Shown here: positions 9,430 to 17,541 of the stretch, piece by piece
Position numbering within the stretch: the first letter of the stretch is position 1
How the letters are laid out: each line of letters starts with the position of its first letter
Source: Candidatus Binatia bacterium
Lineage (GTDB): Bacteria; Desulfobacterota; Binatia; UBA12015
Assembly (NCBI GenBank): GCA_029248525.1
Contig: JAQWJE010000049.1
Span: 310,001 to 374,000, forward strand
Length of the DNA: 64,000 bases
Reading direction: 5' to 3'
Program-made: the position numbers and the translations under genes
Notes under the pieces: generated by a model
What the model was told of the DNA's origin: nothing
The model's input: only the letters and a program-made list of their open reading frames with translations
Database searches by the model: none

Positions 9430-10074
9430 ATGATGACGATGGCAGTAAGGCTTGGCGATATCGCCCCTGATTTCACGGCAGAAACGACCGAGGGTACGAT
9501 TCAATTTCACGACTGGATTGGCGACGGTTGGGCAGTTTTGTTCTCCCACCCGAAGGATTTCACCCCGGTCTGCACAACCGAACTTGGCTATATGGCTCGC
9601 ATCAAGCCCGAGTTTGACAAGCGCGGCGTGAAAATCATCGGTTTGAGTGTCGACTCGGCAGATTCTCATACCGAGTGGTCCAAAGATATCGAAGAGACCC
9701 AGGGTACCGCGCCGAACTATCCCCTGATTGCCGATTCCGAGCGCAAAGTCGCGGACCTCTATGACATGATTCATCCCAACGCTCTGGATACGCTGACCGT
9801 GCGTTCGGTATTCGTGATCGGCCCCGACAAAAAAGTGAAGATGTCCTTGACCTACCCCGCGAGTACCGGCCGTAATTTCGATGAACTCCTGCGGGTGATT
9901 GATTCCCTGCAACTGACGGCCAAACACCAGGTCGCCACACCTGTGAATTGGAAGGACGGCGATCGCTGCATCATTGTTCCTGCTCTTTCCAATGATGAAG
10001 CACGCGAGAAGTTTCCGGATGGCTGGGAGGAGCAAAAGCCCTATCTCCGCCTCGTGAAACAACCGAAATCATAA
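9430..10074 (+). CDS. 1-Cys peroxiredoxin (Prx6 family)
   Basis: Thiol peroxidase reducing H2O2 and organic peroxides in the cytoplasm. 214 residues, the normal size. The peroxidatic cysteine is C48 in DFTPVCTTELG, with the upstream Thr/Pro and the later Arg (TVRSVFVIGPDKK) of the active site. The long C-terminal domain (NWKDGDRCIIVPALSND) is characteristic of the Prx6 branch rather than AhpC. It starts at ATG 9430 behind GAAAGGA; the following ATG at 9433 is an alternative. It lies 14 bases before the oligopeptidase gene, so the two may share a message. No oxidative-stress operator is recognisable upstream. Confidence 0.93.
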   Translation: MMTMAVRLGDIAPDFTAETTEGTIQFHDWIGDGWAVLFSHPKDFTPVCTTELGYMARIKPEFDKRGVKIIGLSVDSADSHTEWSKDIEETQGTAPNYPLIADSERKVADLYDMIHPNALDTLTVRSVFVIGPDKKVKMSLTYPASTGRNFDELLRVIDSLQLTAKHQVATPVNWKDGDRCIIVPALSNDEAREKFPDGWEEQKPYLRLVKQPKS

Positions 10075-10088
10075 GGTCCGGTTCCTCG

Positions 10089-12143
10089 ATGTCTCAGAAT
10101 CCACTTCTTTTCCCCGGTGGTTTGCCGCCTTTTGACAAGATCGACCCCACGCATATCCGCGCAGGCATGCGGGAACTCCTTGCTGAAATGGCGTCCGAGC
10201 TCGAGACGTTGGAGGGGGCGGCTGGTCCAACTTGGGATGCAGCGGTCGAGGCACCGTCTGCGTTGGGTGAACGACTGGGTCGAGCGTGGGGCGTTGTCGG
10301 TCATTTGATGGGCGTCCGAAATTCGGATGAACTGCGCGCGGCCTATGAAGAAGTGCAGCCGGAAATTGTCGCCTTCGGTCTGCGGATCGCGCAGAGCCCG
10401 GCTCTGTTCGAAGCGCTGGAGGGCCTCGCGAGCAGCGATTCGTTTTCGGCGATGGATCAAGCGCAGAAGCGGATCATCGAGTCGTCACTGCGGGATGCGC
10501 GCCTTTCGGGTGTCGCTCTGCGCGGCGCGGAGAAGGAACGTTTCAACGCGATTCAGTCGGAAATGGCGGAGTGCGCGACCAAATTTTCGAACCATGTTCT
10601 CGATGCAACCAAGGCCTTCGCACTGACGTTGACTGCGGCAGAAGATGTCGAGGGGTTGCCGGATGGCCTGAAACAGTTGGCGTCGCAAGCTGCGCAGGAA
10701 GCTGGCGCCGGGGAGAGCACTCCGGAGGCTGGACCGTGGCGGATGACACTCGACGCGCCGAGCATGGGCCCTTTCTTGCAATATTCACCTCGGCGTGAGT
10801 TGCGCGAGAAAATTTACCGAGCCTTCATCACGAGGGCGAGTTCCGGTGAAAATGATAACCAACCCTTGATCGCCCGCATTCTGGAACTGCGACGCGAAGA
10901 AGCCCAGCTGTTGGGTTTCGAGGATTTCGCCGCGATGAGTCTCTCGACCAAGATGGCGCCCGATGTGGCGACAGTCGAGAGCATGTTGGAGGATCTCCGA
11001 GGTTCGTCCTTTGACGCGGCCGCAAGCGACCTTGCCGATTTGCGTGAGTTGGCCGCGACACGAGGAGCCCCTGAAAAAGAAGGTCTCCAGCCTTGGGATC
11101 TTGGGTATTGGTCGGAGCGACTACGCGAAGAGCGTTACGATTACAGTGAGGAGGCGCTCCGCCCCTACTTCCCGTTCCCCCGGGTTTTGGAAGGGCTTTT
11201 TGCTCTCGCCGAGCGTCTCTTTGGCATTCGGATTACCGCTGCCGACGGGGAAGCTCCGGTCTGGAATCCCGAGGTTCGGTTTTTCCGTGTTCAGAATGAG
11301 GCAGGGGAAGAGGTCGCGGCTTTTTATCTCGATGCCTATAGTCGCCCGGCAGAAAAGCGCGGCGGGGCCTGGATGGATGAGTGCATTGGACGGGCACCGG
11401 GCAAGAAGCCGGTCGCCTATCTGGTCTGTAATCAGGCTCCCCCGGTCGGTGATCAACCATCTCTGATGAGTTTCCTCGAGATCACCACACTCTTTCATGA
11501 ATTCGGCCACGGATTGCAGCATATGCTCACACGCGTCGAGCGGCCGATGGTCTCGGGAATTCGAAATATTGAATGGGATGCCGTGGAGCTCCCAAGTCAA
11601 TTCATGGAGAACTGGTGTTACGAGCGTGAGGTGTTGTTGGGCCTCTCCGAGCATATCGAAACCGGGGAGCGTCTCCCCGTCGAAGTATTCGAGAAGATTC
11701 GTGCGGCACGGACATTCCGCGCTGGCTCGGATATGTTGCGACAGCTGTACTTTGGCCTGACGGATCTGGCCTTGCACCATAGTTTCGACCCACAGGGTGA
11801 ACGAAGCGCCTTTGATATCCAACGGGAAGTGGCATCGAAGACGACGGTCCTTCCACCCTTGCCGGAAGATCGTTTCCTTTGTTCCTTCGGACATATCTTC
11901 GCAGGCGGGTATGCGGCTGGCTATTACAGCTATAAATGGGCCGAGGTTCTCTCGGCAGATGCTTTTGCCGCATTCGAAGAAGTGGGGCTCGAGGACGAAG
12001 CGGCCGTGCGTGAGACGGGCCGACGTTTCCGGGATACGGTGCTGGGTCTCGGTGGGAGTCGTCCGCCGATGGAAGTTTTTTCCGAGTTTCGTGGGCGAGA
12101 GCCTTCGACCGAGGCCTTGCTGCGTCACGCCGGTCTGCGATAG
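10089..12143 (+). CDS. prlC: Oligopeptidase A (M3 family metallopeptidase)
   Basis: Cytoplasmic zinc peptidase degrading short peptides, including cleaved signal peptides. 684 residues, close to the E. coli OpdA/PrlC length. The N terminus (NPLLFPGGLPPFDKI) matches the OpdA pattern. The zinc site is HEFGH at residues 470-474, and the third ligand Glu lies downstream (AVELPSQFMENW region). The C-terminal helix bundle with LPPLPEDRFLCSFGHIF and GGYAAGYYSYKWAE is typical of M3A. No signal peptide. The gene is followed immediately by the structured leader of the sigma-factor gene, so any coupling with it is likely to be conditional. Confidence 0.95.
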   Translation: MSQNPLLFPGGLPPFDKIDPTHIRAGMRELLAEMASELETLEGAAGPTWDAAVEAPSALGERLGRAWGVVGHLMGVRNSDELRAAYEEVQPEIVAFGLRIAQSPALFEALEGLASSDSFSAMDQAQKRIIESSLRDARLSGVALRGAEKERFNAIQSEMAECATKFSNHVLDATKAFALTLTAAEDVEGLPDGLKQLASQAAQEAGAGESTPEAGPWRMTLDAPSMGPFLQYSPRRELREKIYRAFITRASSGENDNQPLIARILELRREEAQLLGFEDFAAMSLSTKMAPDVATVESMLEDLRGSSFDAAASDLADLRELAATRGAPEKEGLQPWDLGYWSERLREERYDYSEEALRPYFPFPRVLEGLFALAERLFGIRITAADGEAPVWNPEVRFFRVQNEAGEEVAAFYLDAYSRPAEKRGGAWMDECIGRAPGKKPVAYLVCNQAPPVGDQPSLMSFLEITTLFHEFGHGLQHMLTRVERPMVSGIRNIEWDAVELPSQFMENWCYEREVLLGLSEHIETGERLPVEVFEKIRAARTFRAGSDMLRQLYFGLTDLALHHSFDPQGERSAFDIQREVASKTTVLPPLPEDRFLCSFGHIFAGGYAAGYYSYKWAEVLSADAFAAFEEVGLEDEAAVRETGRRFRDTVLGLGGSRPPMEVFSEFRGREPSTEALLRHAGLR

Positions 12144-12203
12144 CGAGGCAGGGCCTCGATCAGCTGAGGCGTTCGGTCGGATTTGAGACAAGGAGGCCTC
12201 AGC
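12144..12203 (+). promoter_or_regulatory. Attenuator-like leader of the ECF41 sigma gene
   Basis: Four mutually complementary segments lie between the prlC stop and the sigma start: CGAGGC (12144-12149), GCCTCG (12153-12158), GCTGAGGC (12163-12170) and GCCTCAGC (12196-12203). Segment 1 pairs with 2 (6 bp, 3-nt loop), 2 can pair with 3, and 3 pairs with 4 (perfect 8 bp, 25-nt loop). Segment 4 overlaps the last base of the Shine-Dalgarno AGGAGG (12191-12196) and runs to one base before the GTG start at 12205. The 3:4 stem would hide the ribosome site and the 2:3 stem would free it. Base pairing is seen directly; the regulatory role is inference. Confidence 0.5.
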
Positions 12204-12204
12204 G

Positions 12205-13119
12205 GTGGATTTGGATCAGGTTTATAGAGAGAGTGCCCCCTTTCTCCGAGGGGTTGGCTATCGGGTGTGTGGCGACGTGTCGGTTGCCGAAGATCTTTTG
12301 CAGGAAACCTTCCTGCGAGCGCTGGAGCAGATGACCTCGGCGCCGCCCGAGCGCGACGACCTCCTCGGGATTTTCATCCGGCTTGCGGTGCCGGCTTTGC
12401 AGAGCCGACGGTCCCGCAGCTACGCTGGTCGTTGGCTACCGATGCCTGTCCAGACGGATCTCGGCGGCGTGGGAGTTCCCGATGCTGTCTCGGCAAATGC
12501 CACGCTCGGTTTCGACTCCCTTCTGGCGCTCGAAGAGCTTGAGGCTCAAGCCAGAGCTATTTTTGTTCTTGGCGAGATTGCCGGTCACTCGCTTCCCGCA
12601 ATCGCAGAAATTTTCGCGCTACCCCTCGAGGCCGTAGAGCTCTCGCTGGTAGATTCGCGGTTGGCTCTGGAGCGCGACGGTCGCTATCCCACCAACCTTG
12701 CGGGCTCATCGGGGATTCGAACTCTGGTCGAAGGCCTGGCCACGCTTTCGGGGTCGGGCGCATTCAGCTTTCCTCGCGACGTGGTTGCCCCCCGGCTGGC
12801 AGTGGCTTTCGACCACGGTGGGACCTGTAACGCGCCGGACAATCAATCATGCTCTCCGGGAGCTGCCGCAAACCTCCTGCAGGGCCTCCTGAACCACGGC
12901 AAGGCGAAGCCGGAAGTCCAAACGGCCGAGGTGAACTTCGAGCCGGCTCTGCTCGCAGAAATTGGCGAAAGCCCGGAAGGCGAGGCGGAGAGATTGGCGA
13001 TTCTCTTTGGCCGCGAGCCCAGTGGAATGCTTTCCCGGATCCATGTAGTTCTCGCGCCAGCCAAGCTCCGCGCCCTCTCCTTTGATGGTCTGCGCCCAAG
13101 CCTCGGTGAGCTTCTCTAG
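12205..13119 (+). CDS. ECF41-type RNA polymerase sigma factor with C-terminal SnoaL-like extension
   Basis: 304 residues from a GTG preceded by AGGAGG at eight bases. Region sigma-2 occupies ~1-80 (VAEDLLQETFLRALE), region sigma-4 ~105-160 (ALEELEAQARAIFVLGEIAG followed by a helix-turn-helix). Between them, RWLPMPVQ matches the conserved WLPEP linker motif of the ECF41 group. The remaining ~140 residues form a SnoaL/NTF2-like extension that in this group regulates the sigma factor in place of an anti-sigma; DHGGTCNAPDN corresponds to its conserved DGGG motif, but with changed residues. No anti-sigma gene adjoins. ECF41 factors usually sit by carboxymuconolactone decarboxylase, oxidoreductase or epimerase genes: an SDR converges on it here and a CMD-family gene lies at 21967. 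Confidence 0.85.
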   Translation: MDLDQVYRESAPFLRGVGYRVCGDVSVAEDLLQETFLRALEQMTSAPPERDDLLGIFIRLAVPALQSRRSRSYAGRWLPMPVQTDLGGVGVPDAVSANATLGFDSLLALEELEAQARAIFVLGEIAGHSLPAIAEIFALPLEAVELSLVDSRLALERDGRYPTNLAGSSGIRTLVEGLATLSGSGAFSFPRDVVAPRLAVAFDHGGTCNAPDNQSCSPGAAANLLQGLLNHGKAKPEVQTAEVNFEPALLAEIGESPEGEAERLAILFGREPSGMLSRIHVVLAPAKLRALSFDGLRPSLGELL

Positions 13120-13129
13120 CGCTTAGAGA
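13113..13129. terminator. Hairpin holding both stop codons of a convergent pair
   Basis: TCTCTA (13113-13118), 5-nt loop, TAGAGA (13124-13129). The plus-strand stop of the sigma gene (13117-13119) and the minus-strand stop of the SDR (13123-13125) both lie inside it. No U-tract in either direction. Candidate bidirectional end element; weak. Confidence 0.3.
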
Positions 13130-13878
13130 TTGCCCTTATGTTGGGCCAGATCGATGGAGAGCACCGCCCCGGTCATCCCCGAAGCGCGCGCAGAAGATGC
13201 GAAAATAATCGCGTCCGCGACTTCCTCGTCGGTGACCATCCGACCCGCAGGAATCGTGGAGAGCATGCTTTGGTAGAATTCGGGGTTGTTTTTTCGTGCA
13301 TCGTCCCAAATGCCGCCGGGAAATTCTACAGCACCGGGAGTCACGCAGTTGACGCGAATTTTGTGGGCCGCATGGGCAACCGAAATATTCTTGGCATGGC
13401 TCAGGAGGGCAGCCTTGAGTGCGGAATAAGCGGGTGGGCCGGGTGCCTCGAGTGCCGCGGTGGAAGAGACATGCACAATAGCTCCGCCTCCAGACTGCTC
13501 CATCCAGGGCAGGACATGTTCGGTGGCATGGACTGCGGCCATCAGGTCGATCGCAAAACTTTTTTCCCAGTCGTCGGCGCCGCCCCCGAAAGCAAAGGCC
13601 GAGGCGTTATTGATGAGAATATCAACGGCGCCGAGATTCTTTTTCGTCCGGTCCAGGAAACCTCGCAGCGCATCGAGGTCAGCCACATCACATCTTTCGC
13701 TGAAGACGCGCACGCCGAGAGACTCGGCCTCCTTGTGTGCGAGAGCGAGATTTTCGGCCCCGCGCGCACAGATCGCAATATTACAGCCCTCTCGAGCCAA
13801 ACCGAGTGCGGTAGCCTTCCCGATTCCACGACTCGCGGCGATCACCACCGCGACCTTGTTCCTGATTCCCAGATCCAT
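13123..13878 (-). CDS. Short-chain dehydrogenase/reductase
   Basis: 251 residues, classical SDR size. The nucleotide site near the N terminus reads VIAASRGIGKA, so the usual TG of TGxxxGIG is replaced by AA; NNAS follows at 90-93. The catalytic residues are S139, Y151 and K155 (PAYSALKAALL). It starts with ATG behind GGAGGA seven bases upstream. The C-terminal TGAVLSIDLAQ is typical of 3-oxoacyl reductase-like members. It would act in the cytoplasm on a hydroxy/keto substrate that cannot be specified. It converges on the ECF41 gene with a three-base gap, so it is not in the same transcript, but oxidoreductases are a common partner class for that sigma group. Confidence 0.88.
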   Translation of the reverse strand: MDLGIRNKVAVVIAASRGIGKATALGLAREGCNIAICARGAENLALAHKEAESLGVRVFSERCDVADLDALRGFLDRTKKNLGAVDILINNASAFAFGGGADDWEKSFAIDLMAAVHATEHVLPWMEQSGGGAIVHVSSTAALEAPGPPAYSALKAALLSHAKNISVAHAAHKIRVNCVTPGAVEFPGGIWDDARKNNPEFYQSMLSTIPAGRMVTDEEVADAIIFASSARASGMTGAVLSIDLAQHKGNL

Positions 13879-13980
13879 TCAGAGTCCTCCTTCCTACTGG
13901 CTACCGAAAGAGAAGCCGTTTCGAAAATAGGGCGTGGATCGATATGAATTCATCCGCTGCTCAGGCTAGTTTGCGGGGAC

Positions 13981-14706
13981 GTGAGACACGACCACAGACC
14001 CTTTCTTTTGCTCCGCGCCATCCTTGCCTTTGAGGGGTTCTGGGTGCGTCAATTTCTCAGTCCGCGGATGGACGGACTGGGAGAGGGTCATTTGATTCGA
14101 AAACCCTGGTACGTCCAGATTCGCGGTTTCGCTGTTTCGGCCGGGCCCTTTTTTCATATCGTGGCAGATCGAGCGCGACCTGTGGAAATCTGTGGCTGGG
14201 GAACAGCCGAGCAGCATGGCGAGGTGCAATTGGGCGCGCATTGCCTGATCCTTCCGGGTGTCAGGATCCAATCGGCCATCCGGATCGAGATTGGTGATGA
14301 CTGCATGGTGGCCGCTGGCGCGTATATCACGGATGCGGATTGGCATGGTCTCTATGACCGCACTCATGAAGGCGGCGCGCGCGCCCCGGTGACTTTGGGG
14401 AATAACGTCTGGATCGGAGAAGGCGCTTGCGTTCTCAAAGGCGTCACGATTGGCGAAAACTCCGTGGTGGGAGCACGAGCTGTTGTCGCCGAGGATGTGC
14501 CAGCGAATGTCGTCGTTGCGGGGAACCCGGCGAGGGTGGTCAAGGAGCTCGATCCCGAGGAGCCGAGAAAGACCATGGGTTCGCTTTTTCCGGATAGCCC
14601 GGCAGAAGTGAAAGCACGGCAAAAATACATTCAGCACCTGGCACTCAGCAAGAACGGCTGGTCGAGTTGGTTCCGCACGCTTCTCTTTCCGCGCCGAGGA
14701 GATTAG
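13981..14706 (+). CDS. Left-handed beta-helix (hexapeptide) acyltransferase
   Basis: About 241 residues from GTG 13981; the true start could be a little downstream because no strong ribosome site is seen. Residues ~80-190 contain the isoleucine/valine-rich hexapeptide repeats (LGAHCLILPGVRI, then IEIGDDCMVAAGAYI, VTLGNNVWIGEGACV, VTIGENSVVGARAVV), ending in the diagnostic VVAGNPARVVKEL loop. The likely catalytic His lies in DADWHGLYDRTHEGG. Such enzymes transfer acetyl or other acyl groups to sugars or antibiotics from acyl-CoA. The C-terminal ~50 residues are basic and amphipathic and could touch the membrane. A 9-bp hairpin follows 12 bases after the stop. The acceptor is unknown. Confidence 0.82.
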   Translation: MRHDHRPFLLLRAILAFEGFWVRQFLSPRMDGLGEGHLIRKPWYVQIRGFAVSAGPFFHIVADRARPVEICGWGTAEQHGEVQLGAHCLILPGVRIQSAIRIEIGDDCMVAAGAYITDADWHGLYDRTHEGGARAPVTLGNNVWIGEGACVLKGVTIGENSVVGARAVVAEDVPANVVVAGNPARVVKELDPEEPRKTMGSLFPDSPAEVKARQKYIQHLALSKNGWSSWFRTLLFPRRGD

Positions 14707-14717
14707 TTTCCTACCAA

Positions 14718-14740
14718 TCGCGAACGGGTTACCGTCGCGA
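14718..14740 (+). terminator. Strong hairpin between the acyltransferase and alcohol dehydrogenase genes
   Basis: TCGCG (14718-14722), a bulged A, ACGG (14724-14727), loop GTTA, CCGT (14732-14735), CGCGA (14736-14740): nine base pairs with one bulge. There is no immediate T-run; a run of six T lies 22 bases further on, next to the dehydrogenase start. Probably a transcript-end or processing element for the acyltransferase. Confidence 0.4.
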
Positions 14741-14769
14741 CACGCACTTAAACTAGCGAGGTTTTTTCC

Positions 14770-15843
14770 ATGAAGGCGGCAATTCTCAGAGAGCGACAAA
14801 AAGCACTGGAAGTTCATAACGACGTGGAGGTGTTGGATCTCGGTCCTGGCGATGTACATGTCCGGCTCGTGGCAAGCGGAGTTTGTCACTCGGATTTATC
14901 CGCACAGAACGGGACCCTTCCGGGGCCCTTGCCCTGCGTGCTCGGGCATGAGGGCGCGGGGATCGTGCTGGAGGTGGGTTCCGGGGTCCAGGGATTGAGT
15001 AGTGGCGATCATGTGATCGCCTCCTTTACCCCTGCCTGCGGCACATGCCGTCGTTGCTTGGGTGCACAGCCTTATCTGTGCGAGATGATGCATCGTATTT
15101 CGCAGGCGACACGCTTTCGCATCGGCACCGAAGAGATCGCCGGCTTCTGCGGTTTGGGGACTTTTGCGGAGGAGATGGTCGTGCCGGCAGCTTCGTTGGT
15201 CGCGATCCCCGCGGATATTCCACTGCACGTCGCGGCTCTGATCGGCTGCGGGGTGACCACGGGGGTAGGCGCATCGATGTGGACGGCCGAGATTCGTCCG
15301 GGCTCGTCGGTATTGGTGATCGGCGCCGGCGGCGTCGGCATTGCTGCGATTCAAGGCGCAAGAATCGCGGGGGCAGCTGAAATCCTGGCCGTGGATATGG
15401 TCGAGGCGAAGTTGGAACAAGCGAAAACCTTCGGGGCGACGCATGCTGTAACTCCGGACCAACTCGATGATGCCAAGGCGACGCTGACCGGGGGTGACGG
15501 ATTTGATTACGCGCTGGAATGCATCGGTCGCTCGGACACGGTCCGTCAGGCCTACGATGCGACTCGGCGCGGTGGGACTACGGTCGTCGTCGGTATGGGC
15601 AGTTTCAAGGACAGCCTTTCCTTGAACGGTTTTGAATTGGCCTATCAGGCCAAGACGCTCAAGGGCTCGATGTACGGCAGCGCGGATGTGCGTACGGACT
15701 TCGCCAAACTCCTTCGCCTGTGGCGCCAGGGGAAGCTGGATCTCGAGGGTATGATCAGTCGTCGAATTGCTCTCGATGACGTGAATGACGCTTTTCGGGC
15801 AATGGAAGCAGGCGAGGTGATTCGCTCCGTGATCGATTATTGA
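14770..15843 (+). CDS. Zinc-dependent alcohol dehydrogenase (MDR, class III-like)
   Basis: 357 residues. Catalytic zinc ligands are C39 and H60/E61 (GVCHSD, LGHEGAG); the four structural zinc cysteines are C90, C93, C96 and C104 (ACGTCRRC...LC). The NAD-binding fold carries VIGAGGVGIAAI. The C terminus (RIALDDVNDAFRAMEAGEVIRSVI) is the usual MDR ending. It oxidises primary alcohols or S-hydroxymethyl thiols; actinobacterial and deltaproteobacterial relatives are called Zn-dependent alcohol dehydrogenase or mycothiol/formaldehyde dehydrogenase. Start ATG 14770 is preceded by GCGAGG at eight bases. The stop is 35 bases before the SDR start, so the two form a likely operon. Confidence 0.92.
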   Translation: MKAAILRERQKALEVHNDVEVLDLGPGDVHVRLVASGVCHSDLSAQNGTLPGPLPCVLGHEGAGIVLEVGSGVQGLSSGDHVIASFTPACGTCRRCLGAQPYLCEMMHRISQATRFRIGTEEIAGFCGLGTFAEEMVVPAASLVAIPADIPLHVAALIGCGVTTGVGASMWTAEIRPGSSVLVIGAGGVGIAAIQGARIAGAAEILAVDMVEAKLEQAKTFGATHAVTPDQLDDAKATLTGGDGFDYALECIGRSDTVRQAYDATRRGGTTVVVGMGSFKDSLSLNGFELAYQAKTLKGSMYGSADVRTDFAKLLRLWRQGKLDLEGMISRRIALDDVNDAFRAMEAGEVIRSVIDY

Positions 15844-15878
15844 GTGTCCGTTTCCAAAGCGGCTCAGGGGAAAACGCT

Positions 15879-16667
15879 ATGGGTAGGCTGGAAGGCAGGT
15901 CGGCAGTGGTTACGGGTGCCGGGGACGGGATTGGTCGGGGCATTGCTCGGCGTTTCGCTCGCGAGGGGGCCCATCTGCTCCTTGCCGAGAAGGACGAAGC
16001 TCGCGGCCTGCGCACAGCCGAGGAGATTCGCGAGGAAATCGGAACCGAGGTCGAGTTTCTGCTGACCGACGTTGCGGATAAAAGCGCAGTTGAAGCGGCT
16101 GTCGATAATTGCGCGAGTCGCTGGGGCCGCGTGGACATCGTTGTGAATAATGCATGGGGTGGGGGCACGACGAGCCGGCTCGAGGAGAAAACCGACGAGC
16201 TTCTCCGACATGGTTTTTCGGTCGGCGTCATGGCTTCTTTTTGGTCGATGCAGGCTGCCTTTCCGCATATGAAAAGCCAGGGCTACGGGAGGTTTATCAA
16301 TTTATGCTCCCTGAATGGTGTCAACGCTCATATGTTCACGGTCGAGTATAATATTGCCAAGGAAGGATTGCGGGCCCTCACGCGCACAGCCGCCCGAGAG
16401 TGGGCGTGCCATGGGATCGTGGCCAATATTATTTGCCCCGCGGCAGCAACGGCCGCCTACAAGGCCTTTGCCGAATGGAGTCCCGAAAATGCCGCCGATC
16501 TTCTGCGGCAAAATCCGATGGGCTATATGGGCGACCCCGAAGAGGATATCGCTCCGGTCGCGGTATTTTTAGCGAGCGAAGACGCGCGCTATATGACGGG
16601 GAATACTCTCTTTGTCGACGGAGGCGGTCATATTAACGGAGTGTCCTGGGCACCCGAACTACCCTGA
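15879..16667 (+). CDS. Short-chain dehydrogenase/reductase
   Basis: 262 residues from ATG 15879, chosen because the residues just upstream do not match an SDR and because CAGGGGAAA lies at ribosome-site distance. Motifs: VTGAGDGIGRG (cofactor), NNAWGGG (the NNAG position), an active-site Ser in the NLCSLN strand and the YNIAK catalytic pair. The region after YNIAK (GLRALTRTAAREW) and the C-terminal GNTLFVDGGGHI are family-typical. It acts on a hydroxy or keto compound, cofactor NAD(P)H. It follows the zinc alcohol dehydrogenase and may oxidise or reduce a related substrate. Its last nine bases overlap the end of the convergent rhomboid gene. Confidence 0.9.
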   Translation: MGRLEGRSAVVTGAGDGIGRGIARRFAREGAHLLLAEKDEARGLRTAEEIREEIGTEVEFLLTDVADKSAVEAAVDNCASRWGRVDIVVNNAWGGGTTSRLEEKTDELLRHGFSVGVMASFWSMQAAFPHMKSQGYGRFINLCSLNGVNAHMFTVEYNIAKEGLRALTRTAAREWACHGIVANIICPAAATAAYKAFAEWSPENAADLLRQNPMGYMGDPEEDIAPVAVFLASEDARYMTGNTLFVDGGGHINGVSWAPELP

Positions 16668-17480
16668 GGTTACCGCAACCGGCTCCTTGCTGCGGGGTGC
16701 GAGAAGCCATCCGAGAGCCCAGCCAGCGGCGAGTCCGCCCGCATGCGCGAGGTGATCGCTTCGTGGACCGGCGCCGATCAGCAGGGCGTAGGCGCCAATA
16801 ACACCGGCGACCATTTGCCATGCCCGATATCGACTTTGGTGGCGATTCGCGATGGCATGTCCGGCGCAAGCGCCGAGGATACCGGCAACGCCGCCGGAAG
16901 CCCCGGCTTTAAGAGCTCCGCTGGGCGACAGAACATGGCTGACGATATTGCCGCCGACTCCGCTGAGAAGAAAAATCGTCAGGAAGCGAAATCCGCCGAA
17001 AGCTCTGGTCACCAGAGGGCCGATCAACGTAAGGGTCAAAAGGTTCGCTGCGAGGTGAACGAAATCGAAATGAACGAAGACCGCTGTAGCAAAGCGCCAC
17101 ACCTCGCCTTGGTCAATCTTCTCCCAGGTGAGAGCACCGTTGCGCAGAAAGTCGGCTCGTTGCGGGCGCGGACTTTGTTGGTAGAGACGAAAGAAATTCA
17201 AGCCTTCAAGAAGAAACAGGTAGACCAGAACTTGAATCTTGAAAGGCTCGGGCTCTGTCCGGACAGGTTTTCGGGTGGGTACGGGCGTCTGCAGTCGCTC
17301 TTCGTCATACTCTTCGGCGAGCAAGCGCTCGACACGAGCGACATCTCGATCGTCGACCAACAGCTCAGCCTGGCCGCCGGCGATCGATTGAACCTCGGCA
17401 TCGATACCCATCGAGCCAAGAAGCGCAATCACTTCATTGGTGCGTGTTGCATGCAGGGTCGTGAGGGCGAGCCGGGGCAT
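16659..17480 (-). CDS. Rhomboid intramembrane serine protease with N-terminal DUF2007-like domain
   Basis: 273 residues from ATG at 17478-17480. The reading frame extends 99 codons upstream, but that part is Arg/Pro-rich and overlaps the CcmI-like gene, so it is rejected. Residues 1-60 form a small alpha/beta domain (HATRTNEVIALLGSMGIDAEV...LLVDDRDVARVERLL) like DUF2007 'signal transducing' domains. Six transmembrane helices follow. The protease residues are S195 in GASGG and H246 in DHLAHAGG; the HLAAN motif (142-146) is also present. Cleaves membrane proteins within the bilayer. It lies 61 bases after the cytochrome c maturation genes and may belong to that transcript. Confidence 0.9.
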   Translation of the reverse strand: MPRLALTTLHATRTNEVIALLGSMGIDAEVQSIAGGQAELLVDDRDVARVERLLAEEYDEERLQTPVPTRKPVRTEPEPFKIQVLVYLFLLEGLNFFRLYQQSPRPQRADFLRNGALTWEKIDQGEVWRFATAVFVHFDFVHLAANLLTLTLIGPLVTRAFGGFRFLTIFLLSGVGGNIVSHVLSPSGALKAGASGGVAGILGACAGHAIANRHQSRYRAWQMVAGVIGAYALLIGAGPRSDHLAHAGGLAAGWALGWLLAPRSKEPVAVTSG

Positions 17481-17541
17481 GGGGCAAGACTGGCCGCCCC
17501 CGCGGCAGGATGCAAGTGGGGACAATCGTTCGGGGAGCGGT

